Assembly (NCBI GenBank): GCA_025464025.1
Contig: JAODBP010000097.1
Coordinates: forward strand, 1 to 20,965
Direction: 5' to 3'
DNA: 20,965 bases
DNA from: Actinomycetes bacterium
GTDB taxonomy: Bacteria > Actinomycetota > Acidimicrobiia > Acidimicrobiales > CADCSY01
Shown here: piece by piece, positions 13,892 to 20,882 of the stretch
Numbering within the stretch: the first letter of the stretch is position 1
Layout: every line of letters starts with the position of its first letter
Program-made: the position numbers and the translations under genes
Notes under the pieces: model-generated
The model's input: only the letters and a program-made list of their open reading frames with translations
What the model was told of the DNA's origin: nothing
Database searches by the model: none

Positions 13892-14344
13892 GTGGCCCGG
13901 CTCCTGATCGTCCACCACACGCCCTCACCGGCGACCCACGCCCTCCTCGAAGCGGTGCGGGACGGCGCCACCGACCCGCAGCTCACCGGCATCGAGGTGG
14001 TGGTGCGGCCGGCGCTGTCGGCCACCGCCACCGACGTGCTCGAGGCCGACGGCTACCTGCTCGGGACCCCGGCCAACCTGGGCTACATCTCCGGCGCCCT
14101 CAAGCACTTCTTCGACCAGGTGTACTACCCGTGCCTCGACGCCACCGTGGGCCGGCCCTTCGGCGCCTGGGTCCACGGCCAGAGCGACACCACCGGCGCG
14201 CTGCGGGCCCTCGATGTCATCACGACCGGGCTGCGGTGGAAGCCGGCGCAGGCGCCGGTCACGATCGTCGGTGAGCCGACGAAGGCCGACCTCGAGGCCT
14301 GCGTCGAGCTCGGTGCGGCCACCGCCGCCAGCCTGCTCCTCTAG
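13892..14344 (+). CDS. Flavodoxin-like/NAD(P)H-dependent oxidoreductase family protein
   Basis: This 150-aa protein has a flavodoxin-like fold: RLLIVHHTPSPATHALLEAV at the N-terminus with the phosphate-binding loop (10-15), DGYLLGTPANLGYISGALKHFFDQ (53-76), which is the typical flavin-ring loop of the flavodoxin/NADPH-dependent FMN reductase group, and GAWVHGQSDTTGAL (91-104). It probably binds FMN and passes electrons in the cytosol; substrate unknown. The start GTG 13892 is supported by GGAGG at 13883-13887, 4 nt upstream, overlapping the stop of the GyrI-like gene. The stop codon shares the palindrome CTAG with the stop of the convergent SDR gene. Confidence 0.85.
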   Translation: MARLLIVHHTPSPATHALLEAVRDGATDPQLTGIEVVVRPALSATATDVLEADGYLLGTPANLGYISGALKHFFDQVYYPCLDATVGRPFGAWVHGQSDTTGALRALDVITTGLRWKPAQAPVTIVGEPTKADLEACVELGAATAASLLL

Positions 14345-15153
14345 GGCTTGGGGGGCAGCGCGGCCTGGATCTCCTCGATCCGGGCGCGGATCATCCCGCT
14401 GACCTCGGGGTTCGGCAGCACGAAGAACCGGTTGGCCAGCACGGCGTCGTGCACGGCGTCGGCCACGACCTCGGGCCCCGGCGCGTTGCGGGCCACCTCG
14501 AGGTAGATGCCGGCCTGGGCCTCGTCGACGTGGGTCGGCCCGGCCAGCGCGTCGGGCCGATTGCGCTCGCTCTCGAAGATGCGGGTCCGCACCACACCGG
14601 GGCACACGGCCGACACGCCGACGCCGTCCGGGGCCAGCTCGTCGCGCAGCACGGCCGCCAGCCCGACCACGGCGTGCTTGGTGGCGGCGTAGGCACCGAG
14701 GGCCGGCGGGCTGATCAACCCGGCCGACGACGCCGTGCAGACGACGTGGCCCTCGCCCTGGGCCACCAGGCCGGGGCCGAAGGCGTGCAGCCCGTTGACG
14801 ATGCCGAACACGTTCACGTCGAACAGCCACCGCCACGACTCGAGCGGCGTGTCGAGCACGGGTCCCGACGTGGCCACGCCGGCGTTGAGGCACACCACGT
14901 GGGCGGCCCCGAAGCGGTCGAGCACCGTGTCGCGGAGCGCGGCCATCGACTCGGGCGAGGTGACGTCGCAGCGGACGCCGATCACGTGGGCGCCGTCGCC
15001 CCCGAGCTGGGCGACGGCGGCGTCGAGGGCATCCTGCTCGATGTCGCCCAGGGCGACCTGCATCCCGGCCGCCTGGAAGCGGGTGGCCATGGCCAGCCCG
15101 ATCCCGCTCGCGCCGCCGGTGACGACGACGACCTTCCCCCCGAGGTGCTCCAT
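14341..15153 (-). CDS. Short-chain dehydrogenase/reductase (SDR)
   Basis: This is a 270-aa classical SDR. The cofactor motif TGGASGIG is at 12-19, D64 in CDVTS, NAG at 90-92, N114 in DVNVFG, the catalytic serine at 142-143 in TASSAG, and YAATK (Y155, K159). An acidic residue at the end of the second strand (GDIEQ, D37) suggests NAD(H) preference. Substrate unknown. GAGG lies upstream of ATG 15153 with suitable spacing. The gene follows YaaA by 17 bp and is probably in its operon. The stop overlaps the stop of the convergent flavodoxin-like gene in the palindrome CTAG, with no terminator between them. Confidence 0.93.
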   Translation of the reverse strand: MEHLGGKVVVVTGGASGIGLAMATRFQAAGMQVALGDIEQDALDAAVAQLGGDGAHVIGVRCDVTSPESMAALRDTVLDRFGAAHVVCLNAGVATSGPVLDTPLESWRWLFDVNVFGIVNGLHAFGPGLVAQGEGHVVCTASSAGLISPPALGAYAATKHAVVGLAAVLRDELAPDGVGVSAVCPGVVRTRIFESERNRPDALAGPTHVDEAQAGIYLEVARNAPGPEVVADAVHDAVLANRFFVLPNPEVSGMIRARIEEIQAALPPKP

Positions 15154-15170
15154 GCCGCGATCCTCGCAGG

Positions 15171-15890
15171 TCAGGGTGCGTCGATGACGACCTCGTCACC
15201 GACCCGGGTGGCGGTCCAACCCTGCCACGTGAAGCCGTCGACGGCGTCGAGCCCACCCAGCAGGATGGCCCGGGCCAAGCTGCCCTTGACCGCCTTCGCC
15301 GCATGCCCGGCCGCACCAGCGCCGTCGGCGGCGAGGAACGACACGCGCACCACCCGGCGGCGACGGCCGAGCGAACCGAGGTCGAGGGCGGCGGCGTGCT
15401 CGTTCGGCAGCAGGTCGACGATCGGGCCGCGGGTGCGGGCCAGCGCCTCGGTCAGCTCCTTGCGCCACCACCGGTCGAGCCGGCCCAGCTCACCCGCCGA
15501 GACCGAGAACTTGAGGCGGAAGTCGGGCACCTGGTCGTCACCCCGCACCAGGCCGAGCTGGGCCGACGGCACCACGATCCGGCGCCGGGCCGACGGCGGC
15601 AGGGTCGCTGGGTCGAGGTGCTCCCACACCACGCCGGTGAACCGGCGCCAGGCCGGTAGCGACGGCGCCGCCCCGGCGGCCAGCGCCCGGGCCGCGTCGA
15701 CGGCACGGTCGGCGAGCACGCCGTCGGTGCCGAACAGCCGCTTCCGGTCGTCGAGCTGCGCCACGACGGCCTCGGCCACCTGCTCCCGGCGGAGGGCCAG
15801 GTCGCCGAAGGCGCCGGCGCCGTAGGACCACGAGCCGCGCCCGCCGGTGGCCTTGCCCTCGGACGGGGGAAGGAGGACGATCACCCGCAC
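15171..15890 (-). CDS. yaaA: YaaA family (DUF328) peroxide stress protein
   Basis: This 239-aa protein begins VRVIVLLPPSEGK, the family's N-terminal signature in actinobacteria. It continues with FTGVVWEHLDPATLPPSARRRIVVPSA-type sequence, DFRLKFSVSAGELGRLDRWW, IVDLLPNEHAAALD and a basic C-terminal region with VKGSLARAILLGG. In E. coli YaaA lowers free iron during hydrogen peroxide stress and binds DNA; that role is carried over only by family. Start GTG 15890 is chosen; GTG 15884 would remove two residues and is equally compatible. The gene is divergent from the unknown gene at 15917 with only 26 bp between, and lies 17 bp upstream of the SDR gene. Confidence 0.88.
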   Translation of the reverse strand: MRVIVLLPPSEGKATGGRGSWSYGAGAFGDLALRREQVAEAVVAQLDDRKRLFGTDGVLADRAVDAARALAAGAAPSLPAWRRFTGVVWEHLDPATLPPSARRRIVVPSAQLGLVRGDDQVPDFRLKFSVSAGELGRLDRWWRKELTEALARTRGPIVDLLPNEHAAALDLGSLGRRRRVVRVSFLAADGAGAAGHAAKAVKGSLARAILLGGLDAVDGFTWQGWTATRVGDEVVIDAP

Positions 15891-15916
15891 ATGGTGGCGC
15901 GCGATGCTGGGCCTCC

Positions 15917-16534
15917 GTGACTGCTGTCCCGACGACCGGTCTCGTGCGGACCCGCCTGGCGTGGCACGCCCTGGCCGAATGGGTCGTCGCCCCGGCCCGC
16001 CATGCCGTCGACGGCCACATCGGCCTGGTCGCGACGCCCGGCGGCTTCGGCTCGCCGACGGCCGACGTGCGGGTGGACGGCGGCGCCCTGGTGGTGGGCG
16101 ACGACCGCCGCCCGCTCACCACGCTGGCCGAGGCCGCCGCCTTCGCCGGGGTCGAGCCGGGCCGGGCGACCGGCGTCTACGAGACGGTCAACCCGTGGGA
16201 CCCGGACGCACCGCTCACCGTCGGCGAGGCGTCGAGCCGGCTCCTGGCCGACTGGTTCGCGCTCGGCGCGTCGGCCCTGGCCGACGTCGGCGCCACGGCC
16301 ATCACGTTGTGGCCCGAGCACTTCGACGTCGCCACGACGATCGACGACCGGGTGAACCTCGGCGCCTCACCGGGCGACGCCGAGCACGCTGACCCCTACC
16401 TCTACGTCGGGCCGTGGGAGCCCCACGAGGGCCCGTTCTGGAACGAGCCGTTCGGCGCGTCGCTCGGTCTGGCGCAGGTCGACTCGGTCGACGCCGCCGT
16501 CGCCTTCTTCCGCTCCGGCCTGGCTCAGCTGTAG
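15917..16534 (+). CDS. Protein of unknown function, 205 aa
   Basis: I do not recognise this protein with confidence. It has no signal peptide, membrane segment or cysteine. The N-terminal half has a helix (RLAWHALAEWVVAPARHAV) and strands with GHIGLVATPGGFGSP. The middle has an acidic, Trp-containing stretch (ETVNPWDPDAPLTV). The C-terminal half has ITLWPEHFDVATTIDDRVNLGASPGDAEHADPYLYVGPW and FWNEPFGASLGL. The LWPEHFD and SPGD...PYLYVGPW segments look like conserved motifs rather than random sequence, so this is probably a member of an uncharacterised family. GTG 15917 starts the frame; no Shine-Dalgarno is seen. The gene converges on the methyltransferase gene with a 7-bp gap and no terminator. 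Confidence 0.75.
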   Translation: MTAVPTTGLVRTRLAWHALAEWVVAPARHAVDGHIGLVATPGGFGSPTADVRVDGGALVVGDDRRPLTTLAEAAAFAGVEPGRATGVYETVNPWDPDAPLTVGEASSRLLADWFALGASALADVGATAITLWPEHFDVATTIDDRVNLGASPGDAEHADPYLYVGPWEPHEGPFWNEPFGASLGLAQVDSVDAAVAFFRSGLAQL

Positions 16535-16541
16535 CGGTCGG

Positions 16542-17219
16542 TCACGCCGCGCCGTGGTAGACGCCGAACCGGAACCGCTTGAACGCCACGTCGACCCGGT
16601 CGAAGCCGGCCTCGGCCAGCCACGCCACCTGGTCCTCCACGGTCGAGCACCGATCGTGCGACATGCGGACGACCGCAGCGTCCCACTCGGCGTCATCGGT
16701 GCCGAGGGCGCGGGCGTCGCGCTCGTGGGCGGCCTCGTACCGGGCCTGGGCCTCGGGCGTCGGGCCGGCGACCTGCTCGGCGTTGACGAACACGCCACCG
16801 GGGCGGAGCACGCCGCGGATCCGCCGGAAGAGGTCGCGCTTGCCGTCGTCGGTGAGGTGGTGGACGGCGAGGGCGCTCACCACGGCGTCGAACGGGCCGG
16901 GCGGCAGCGGATCGGTCAGGTCGGCGACGATCGTCGGCACGTCGCCCAGCCGCTGCCGGGCCACGGCGAGCATCGGCGCCGCCCCGTCGAGCAGCGTCAG
17001 GCGAGCGCCGGGCACGGCCGCCCGCACGGCGGCTGCGAGCAGGCCGGTCCCGGCGCCGAGGTCGAGCACCTCGGGCTCGTCGAGGCCGAGCTCGGCCACC
17101 AGGTCGGCCGCCGTCCCGTAGAAGCGGTCGAAGTCGGGCACCAGGCGCCGGCGGGGCGCGTCGTACCCGGCCGGATCCCAGATCGCTGTCTCAGAATACG
17201 AGATGCTCGTCTCACTCAT
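16542..17219 (-). CDS. Class I SAM-dependent methyltransferase
   Basis: This 225-aa methyltransferase has motif I VLDLGAGTGLLA (51-62), an acidic residue D78 at the end of the second strand, ADLTDPLPPGPFDAVVSALAVHHLTD (motifs II-III, 99-124) and LRPGGVFVNAE (138-148). It carries an N-terminal helical lid. The architecture is like UbiE/CmoA-type small-molecule methyltransferases; substrate unknown. The ATG at 17219 is the only plausible start close to the lid. It follows csoR on the same strand by 42 bp, so it may be co-transcribed with the copper sensor, which would be unusual. Confidence 0.9.
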   Translation of the reverse strand: MSETSISYSETAIWDPAGYDAPRRRLVPDFDRFYGTAADLVAELGLDEPEVLDLGAGTGLLAAAVRAAVPGARLTLLDGAAPMLAVARQRLGDVPTIVADLTDPLPPGPFDAVVSALAVHHLTDDGKRDLFRRIRGVLRPGGVFVNAEQVAGPTPEAQARYEAAHERDARALGTDDAEWDAAVVRMSHDRCSTVEDQVAWLAEAGFDRVDVAFKRFRFGVYHGAA

Positions 17220-17261
17220 TGAGTCGATGGTGCCAGACCGCGGCGGCGGTGGGCAAGGGCG

Positions 17262-17543
17262 TCACGACTTCACCAGGCGGGCGATGGCAGCCGACGCCTC
17301 GGCCAGCTTCTCCTCTGCGCCCTCCCCGCCGCCGGCGAGCGCGCCCGCCACGCAGTGGCCGAGGTGGTCGTCGAGCAGCTCCAGCGCCACCGCCTGGAGG
17401 GCCGAGGTCACCGCCGAGATCTGGGTGAGGACGTCGATGCAGTACTTGTCGTCCTCGACCATGCGCTGGATGCCACGCACCTGGCCCTCGACGCGCCGCA
17501 GACGCTTCTGGACCTGGTCCTTGTTGCCGCTGTAGCCGACCAT
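17262..17543 (-). CDS. csoR: CsoR-type copper-sensing transcriptional repressor
   Basis: This 93-aa all-helical repressor is of the CsoR/RcnR family. The Cu(I) ligands fit the CsoR pattern C-H-C: C35 in KYCIDVL, H60 and C64 in LLDDHLGHC (four apart). The N-terminal helix [17 protein letters not shown] is the family's DNA-contact region. Apo-CsoR binds its operator and copper releases it; this is established for the family. GGGAGG (17550-17555) is a strong Shine-Dalgarno 6 nt before ATG 17543. A palindrome of CsoR-operator type lies upstream at 17573-17587, so autoregulation is likely. No copper exporter or chaperone is in the window; the divergent neighbour is an amidotransferase and the downstream one a methyltransferase. 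Confidence 0.92.
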   Translation of the reverse strand: MVGYSGNKDQVQKRLRRVEGQVRGIQRMVEDDKYCIDVLTQISAVTSALQAVALELLDDHLGHCVAGALAGGGEGAEEKLAEASAAIARLVKS

Positions 17544-17572
17544 CGCCGTCCTCCCGCTCCAACCCCGCTTGC

Positions 17573-17587
17573 TACCCCACCAGGGTA
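17573..17587. promoter_or_regulatory. CsoR-type operator palindrome
   Basis: TACCC-N5-GGGTA (TACCCCACCAGGGTA) sits between the divergent csoR and amidotransferase genes. TACCC/GGGTA arms around a C/G-rich centre are characteristic of CsoR operators. It overlaps the predicted -10 elements of both genes. Confidence 0.7.
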
Positions 17588-17591
17588 TCGT
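17582..17591. promoter_or_regulatory. Overlapping divergent -10-like elements for csoR and the amidotransferase gene
   Basis: AGGGTATCGT contains TATCGT on the + strand (7 bp before GTG 17599, predicted leaderless) and TACCCT on the - strand (38 bp before the csoR ATG, which has its own Shine-Dalgarno). They share the TA at 17586-17587, inside the CsoR palindrome. Confidence 0.45.
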
Positions 17592-17598
17592 CGCGGGC

Positions 17599-18279
17599 GT
17601 GGGCCAGCCCCGAGCGCTCGTCGTCCGGCACCTCGACGTCGAAGGCCCCTACGAGATCGCCACCGCCCTGCAGCGCCACGGCGTCGAGGCCGCCGACGGC
17701 CCGCCCGACTCGCTCGACGGGTTCGACGCCCTCGTCGTCATGGGCGGGCCGATGGCCGCCCACTCCGACGACGACTTCCCCACGCGCGCCGCCGAGCTGC
17801 GCCTCCTCGCCGACGCCCTCGACCGGCAGGTGCCCGTGCTCGGCGTCTGCCTCGGCGCCCAGCTCCTCGCCGTGGCCGCCGGTGGCCGGGCCTTCCGGGG
17901 CGAGGCCGGGCCGGAGATCGGCTGGGCGCCGGTGCGCCCGGTGGGCGAGGACCGGCTCTTCGCCGGCCTGCCCGCGTCGTTCCCCGTCCTGCACTGGCAC
18001 GGCGACACGGTCGAGCTCCCGCCTGGCGCCGTCCTCCTCGCCTCGAGCGACCAGTACCCCAACCAGGCCTTCCGGGTCGGCCCGGTGGCCTGGGGCATCC
18101 AGTTCCACCTCGAGGTCGACCGCGGGGCCGTGGGCACCTTCGTCGAGCACTTCGGCGGTGACCCCGCCATCCTCGCCGAGGCCGACGAGCGGTTGGCCGA
18201 GCTGGCCCCGACCCGGGCGCTGGTGCTCGACCGGTGGGCCGCCCTCGTCGCCGACCCGATCCGTCGGACGCAGTCGTGA
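17599..18279 (+). CDS. Class I glutamine amidotransferase domain protein (GATase1)
   Basis: This 226-aa protein has the triad nucleophile C84 in [13 protein letters not shown]170 and E172 in GIQFHLE, and the oxyanion GGP in [10 protein letters not shown] (46-55). It is a free-standing amidotransferase of the type often labelled GMP synthase-like; such proteins may hydrolyse glutamine or gamma-glutamyl compounds, and the true substrate is unknown. GTG 17599 is the likely start, since the fold begins at once ([10 protein letters not shown]) and a TATCGT hexamer lies 7 bp upstream. It is divergent from csoR and may be under copper control through the operator between them. Its stop overlaps the start of the lipoprotein gene (GTGA), implying coupled translation. 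Confidence 0.9.
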   Translation: MGQPRALVVRHLDVEGPYEIATALQRHGVEAADGPPDSLDGFDALVVMGGPMAAHSDDDFPTRAAELRLLADALDRQVPVLGVCLGAQLLAVAAGGRAFRGEAGPEIGWAPVRPVGEDRLFAGLPASFPVLHWHGDTVELPPGAVLLASSDQYPNQAFRVGPVAWGIQFHLEVDRGAVGTFVEHFGGDPAILAEADERLAELAPTRALVLDRWAALVADPIRRTQS

Positions 18280-19115
18280 CCGCCCGACCGGCACGGGTCG
18301 CCGGCATCGTCGTCCTCCTCGTCGCCGGCTGCGGCAGCGACGACCAGGCCAGCCAGGCCGGCCGGTGCCGCGTCCGGCCCGATCGGGTCGAGGCCGCCCC
18401 GCTCGACGTCCGCAACCTCCTCGATCCCGGTCCCCGCACGACCGTCGACGTCGACGGCGACGGCCGGCCCGACGCCCGGAGCGCCCTCCCCGGCGGGATC
18501 ACGGTCACCAGCGGCGACGGTGCCCGGACCCTCCTCGCCCCCGACCACGAGGTCAGCCTCCTCAGCTGGGGCGACCTCGACGGCGACGGCCGGGACGAGC
18601 TGGTCGTGGCCGTCGACCGGGGCGCCGACCACGCCGTCCAGGTCGTCCCCGGCACGGCGCCGACCGGGACGCTCGACCCCCGTGCGGCCGGCACCCGCGT
18701 CGACGACCGGCTCACCTACCTCTGGCTCCAGGACCTCGACGGCCGACCCGGCGCCGACCCCGTCGTGCTGCACCGAGGCGACGACCGATCGTTCACCGAT
18801 GTGTGGTCGGGTGCGGCCATCGTGGCCGAGGGGCCCGGCGGCGACGCACGAGGGCTGCCGCGGGCCCGGCGCCTCCGCGGCCTGACCCGCGGCGTGGCCG
18901 CGCTCGAGCCCGGGGGCCGGCCCGAGACCCTGCTCTACGAGCCAGGCGCGCCCGCCGAGGTCCGCATCGCCGATCGCCCCGGCGTCACCCTCGTCGGGCT
19001 GGGTCGGTCCCAGCGCGTGGAGGACCTCCTGGTCTTCGACCGCGGCGGGCATCGCCACGTCGGCCTGGTGATCGACCGCCAGGCGGCCGTGTGGTCGATG
19101 CCCCCCGCCTGCTGA
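18276..19115 (+). CDS. Putative lipoprotein with calcium-binding DxDxDG (VCBS/FG-GAP-like) repeats
   Basis: This 279-aa secreted protein begins with a lipoprotein signal: ARPARVAGIVVLLVAGC with lipobox VAGC, so C19 would be lipidated and anchor it outside the membrane. The mature part has repeated Asp-rich loops, DVDGDGRPD (58-66), DLDGDGRDEL (100-109) and DLDGRPGAD (153-161), typical of calcium-binding FG-GAP/VCBS blades, so a beta-propeller is likely. The C-terminal part (LVFDRGGHRHVGLVIDRQ) fits further blades. Function unknown. GTG 18276 overlaps the amidotransferase stop codon and is the only start that gives the signal peptide. A strong hairpin follows. Confidence 0.8.
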   Translation: MTARPARVAGIVVLLVAGCGSDDQASQAGRCRVRPDRVEAAPLDVRNLLDPGPRTTVDVDGDGRPDARSALPGGITVTSGDGARTLLAPDHEVSLLSWGDLDGDGRDELVVAVDRGADHAVQVVPGTAPTGTLDPRAAGTRVDDRLTYLWLQDLDGRPGADPVVLHRGDDRSFTDVWSGAAIVAEGPGGDARGLPRARRLRGLTRGVAALEPGGRPETLLYEPGAPAEVRIADRPGVTLVGLGRSQRVEDLLVFDRGGHRHVGLVIDRQAAVWSMPPAC

Positions 19116-19137
19116 TCGCAGCCCGCCGAAGGGGGAC

Positions 19138-19172
19138 GGCCGGACCGGGACACCCGCTGCCCCGGTCCGGCC
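19138..19172. terminator. Bidirectional stem-loop between convergent lipoprotein and CWB2 genes
   Basis: GGCCGGACCGGG (19138-19149) pairs perfectly with CCCGGTCCGGCC (19161-19172), a 12-bp stem around an 11-nt loop. It lies between two convergent stop codons and most likely terminates both transcripts. Confidence 0.85.
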
Positions 19173-19179
19173 GAGACAG

Positions 19180-20481
19180 CTAGCTGATGGCCGTGACCAC
19201 GGCGGCGCGGACGTTCTCCGACACCGCCGCCGTGCCGCCGTACACGTAGGCGATCACGATCGTCGACTTCCCTGCGGCCAGGTAGCTCTGCACCGTCGCC
19301 GGGAGGGCGGTCGGCGCGGTGAGCAGCAGCGGCACGTGGTAGAAGGCGGCGTGGGCCCCGCCGGCCAAGGCGTCGGGGAAGTTGGCCGAGCTGGCCACCG
19401 ACACCTCGGGCGTGCCCGGGAAGAACTGGGCCGCCACCTTCTGCGAGATGTCGGCGTCGTCGGTGCCGGTGATGGCCGTGGCCCCCGGATCGGCAGCCGC
19501 GGCCGGAGCACCGATGGCGTAGCGCTTGGCCGCGCCGTGGGCATCGATGTAGGCCTTGGTCTCGGGCGGCATGGCCGTGCCGTTGGTGAGCAGGACGGCG
19601 CCGCCGCCGTCGCCCTCGTCGGCGGACCACGCCGCGGCACCGGCGACCAGGCCGGCCTTGAAGTCGGTGCCCGTGGCCAGCAGCAGCGTGGTCGGGCCGT
19701 CGATCTCGTTGGCGATGGCCACGGCGGTGGCGTAGCGGTTGGCCCCGGCGAGGCGGGTGACCGTGTAGCCCGAGAGCTTCAGGCCCTGCACGGCCGCGTC
19801 GCTGATGGCCGCCGTGCCGCCGAGGACGTAGACCGTCCCGTTGGGCGAGAGCACCCGCTTGATCTCCGCCTCCGTGCGCGAGTCGAGCGACGCCCCACCC
19901 GTGAGGAGGAGGGGCCCACCGGTCAGCGTGGCCAACGGCGTGCCGGCCAGGGCGTCGGCGAACGAGTCCGACCGGGTGAGCACCAGGCCGTCGACCTTGA
20001 AGCCGACCTCGATCATGTCCTGCGAGGTGGCGATGGCCGTGGTGATCCGGTCGGTGCCGGCGAACCGAACGGCCGGGTCGGTCTTCCCGGGCGCCGACGT
20101 CACCGTGAAGGCGTGCGCGGGGTAGGTGGCGTAGGCACCATCGGTGGCGGCACAGCCGGCGAAGATGGCGTACCCGCCGTTCCGGCCGGTGGCCGGCACC
20201 GTCAGGGTCGCCGTCCAGCTGCGGTCAGGGCTGCTCACGGCGTCGACGCCAGCGACCGTGTAGCCGCGCGGGTCGTCGAGGATCACCGCGGCACCCGCGT
20301 ACGTCTTGCCGGCCGGCGGCGCCGGGCACGGGTCGTCGGACGTCACCGTGACCTTGGTGCCGGCCGGGCCGCTCGTGGCCGAGAGCTTGAAGCCCTCGCC
20401 GGCCGCACCGGCCGGCGACGCCGTGGCAACCGTGGCGGCCAGGACCGCCGCGGCCATCGCCGCGACCTGGAACTTGCGCAT
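19180..20481 (-). CDS. Secreted cell-wall-binding repeat 2 (CWB2) protein
   Basis: This 433-aa exported protein has a signal peptide (RKFQVAAMAAAVLAATVATA, cleavage probably around AGA at 24-27). An Ig/IPT-like beta domain follows (about 30-128) with two cysteines, C52 and C110, that could form a disulfide. Three tandem CWB2-type units start at about 139 (VRFAGTDRITTAIATSQ), 243 (RLAGANRYATAVAIA) and 337 (ITGTDDADISQKVAAQF). Each has the FADALAG or FPDALAGG motif or a degraded form (FKAGLVAGAA in unit 2), a PLLLT strand, and in units 1 and 3 a VYVLGGTAAIS/YVYGGTAAVS strand. CWB2 triplets anchor proteins to cell-wall polymers in clostridia; here the role is by analogy. A G-rich GGGGG tract precedes ATG 20481 as possible RBS. 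Confidence 0.9.
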   Translation of the reverse strand: MRKFQVAAMAAAVLAATVATASPAGAAGEGFKLSATSGPAGTKVTVTSDDPCPAPPAGKTYAGAAVILDDPRGYTVAGVDAVSSPDRSWTATLTVPATGRNGGYAIFAGCAATDGAYATYPAHAFTVTSAPGKTDPAVRFAGTDRITTAIATSQDMIEVGFKVDGLVLTRSDSFADALAGTPLATLTGGPLLLTGGASLDSRTEAEIKRVLSPNGTVYVLGGTAAISDAAVQGLKLSGYTVTRLAGANRYATAVAIANEIDGPTTLLLATGTDFKAGLVAGAAAWSADEGDGGGAVLLTNGTAMPPETKAYIDAHGAAKRYAIGAPAAAADPGATAITGTDDADISQKVAAQFFPGTPEVSVASSANFPDALAGGAHAAFYHVPLLLTAPTALPATVQSYLAAGKSTIVIAYVYGGTAAVSENVRAAVVTAIS

Positions 20482-20568
20482 GCGGAACCCCCGCTCGTGA
20501 CCGGCACGGTCGGCCGGTGGAACCAGCAGGGTGGCAGCCCGAGCCTGTCAGGTGTCTGCCAACTTTGG
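20482..20568 (-). promoter_or_regulatory. Upstream region of the CWB2 gene
   Basis: This short gap separates DUF2277 from the CWB2 gene. On the minus strand TTGGCA (about 20557-20562) could be a -35, but no matching -10 at 17-18 bp is convincing. GTCAGG occurs at 20547-20552 and again at 20568-20573. Confidence 0.3.
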
Positions 20569-20581
20569 TCAGGAACCTGAC
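20568..20581. promoter_or_regulatory. Palindrome GTCAGG-AA-CCTGAC, candidate operator
   Basis: A perfect 6-bp inverted repeat with a 2-bp centre overlaps the stop codon of the DUF2277 gene upstream of the CWB2 gene. A second partly symmetric GTCAGG copy (CCTG-T-CAGG, 20544-20552) lies 21 bp away, on the same face of the helix. The spacing suggests cooperative regulator binding, but this is inference. Confidence 0.4.
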
Positions 20582-20832
20582 GAGCTGCGCGCCGCGATCC
20601 GCCGCAGCGGCGGCAGGGTGGGCGGAGGCTGCTGGCGGGGCGGCAGCTCCTCGAGGAGCTCGGCGGTGGCGGCCAGCACCCGCTGGACGGCGCGCTCGAA
20701 CGCCTCGTCGGTGCGCGACGACGGCTTCTGCACGCCGCTCACCTTGCGCACGTACTGGCGGGCCGCCGCTTCGATCTCCTCGGGCGTGGCCTCCGGCTCG
20801 AGCCCTCGCAGGGTCGTGATGTTCCGGCACAT
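20569..20832 (-). CDS. DUF2277 family protein
   Basis: This 87-aa protein opens with MCRNITTLRGLEPEATPEEIEAAA, the strict DUF2277 signature, followed by RQYVRKVSGVQKPSS and an AFERAVQRVLAATAELLEEL helix. The C-terminal tail (PPRQQPPPTLPPLRRIAARSSS) is proline- and arginine-rich and variable. No function is established for the family. The conserved Cys at position 2 is present. TAGCCT lies 7 bp upstream of the ATG, suggesting a leaderless transcript. The gene is upstream of, and on the same strand as, the CWB2 gene with an 87-bp gap, and is divergent from the MFS gene. Confidence 0.88.
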   Translation of the reverse strand: MCRNITTLRGLEPEATPEEIEAAARQYVRKVSGVQKPSSRTDEAFERAVQRVLAATAELLEELPPRQQPPPTLPPLRRIAARSSSGS

Positions 20833-20839
20833 GCCCCGC

Positions 20840-20845
20840 AGGCTA
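20840..20845 (-). promoter_or_regulatory. -10-like element of the DUF2277 gene
   Basis: On the minus strand TAGCCT ends 7 bp before ATG 20832. This is the same hexamer as before bL37 and pepN. No Shine-Dalgarno is convincing between it and the ATG. Confidence 0.4.
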
Positions 20846-20870
20846 CGACGGGATTGCCCGGGCGTTCCCG

Positions 20871-20876
20871 TAGCGT
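20871..20876 (+). promoter_or_regulatory. -10-like element of the right-edge MFS gene
   Basis: TAGCGT, a full TANNNT match, ends 6 bp before GTG 20883. Leaderless transcription is predicted. Confidence 0.4.
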
Positions 20877-20882
20877 CGGGAC

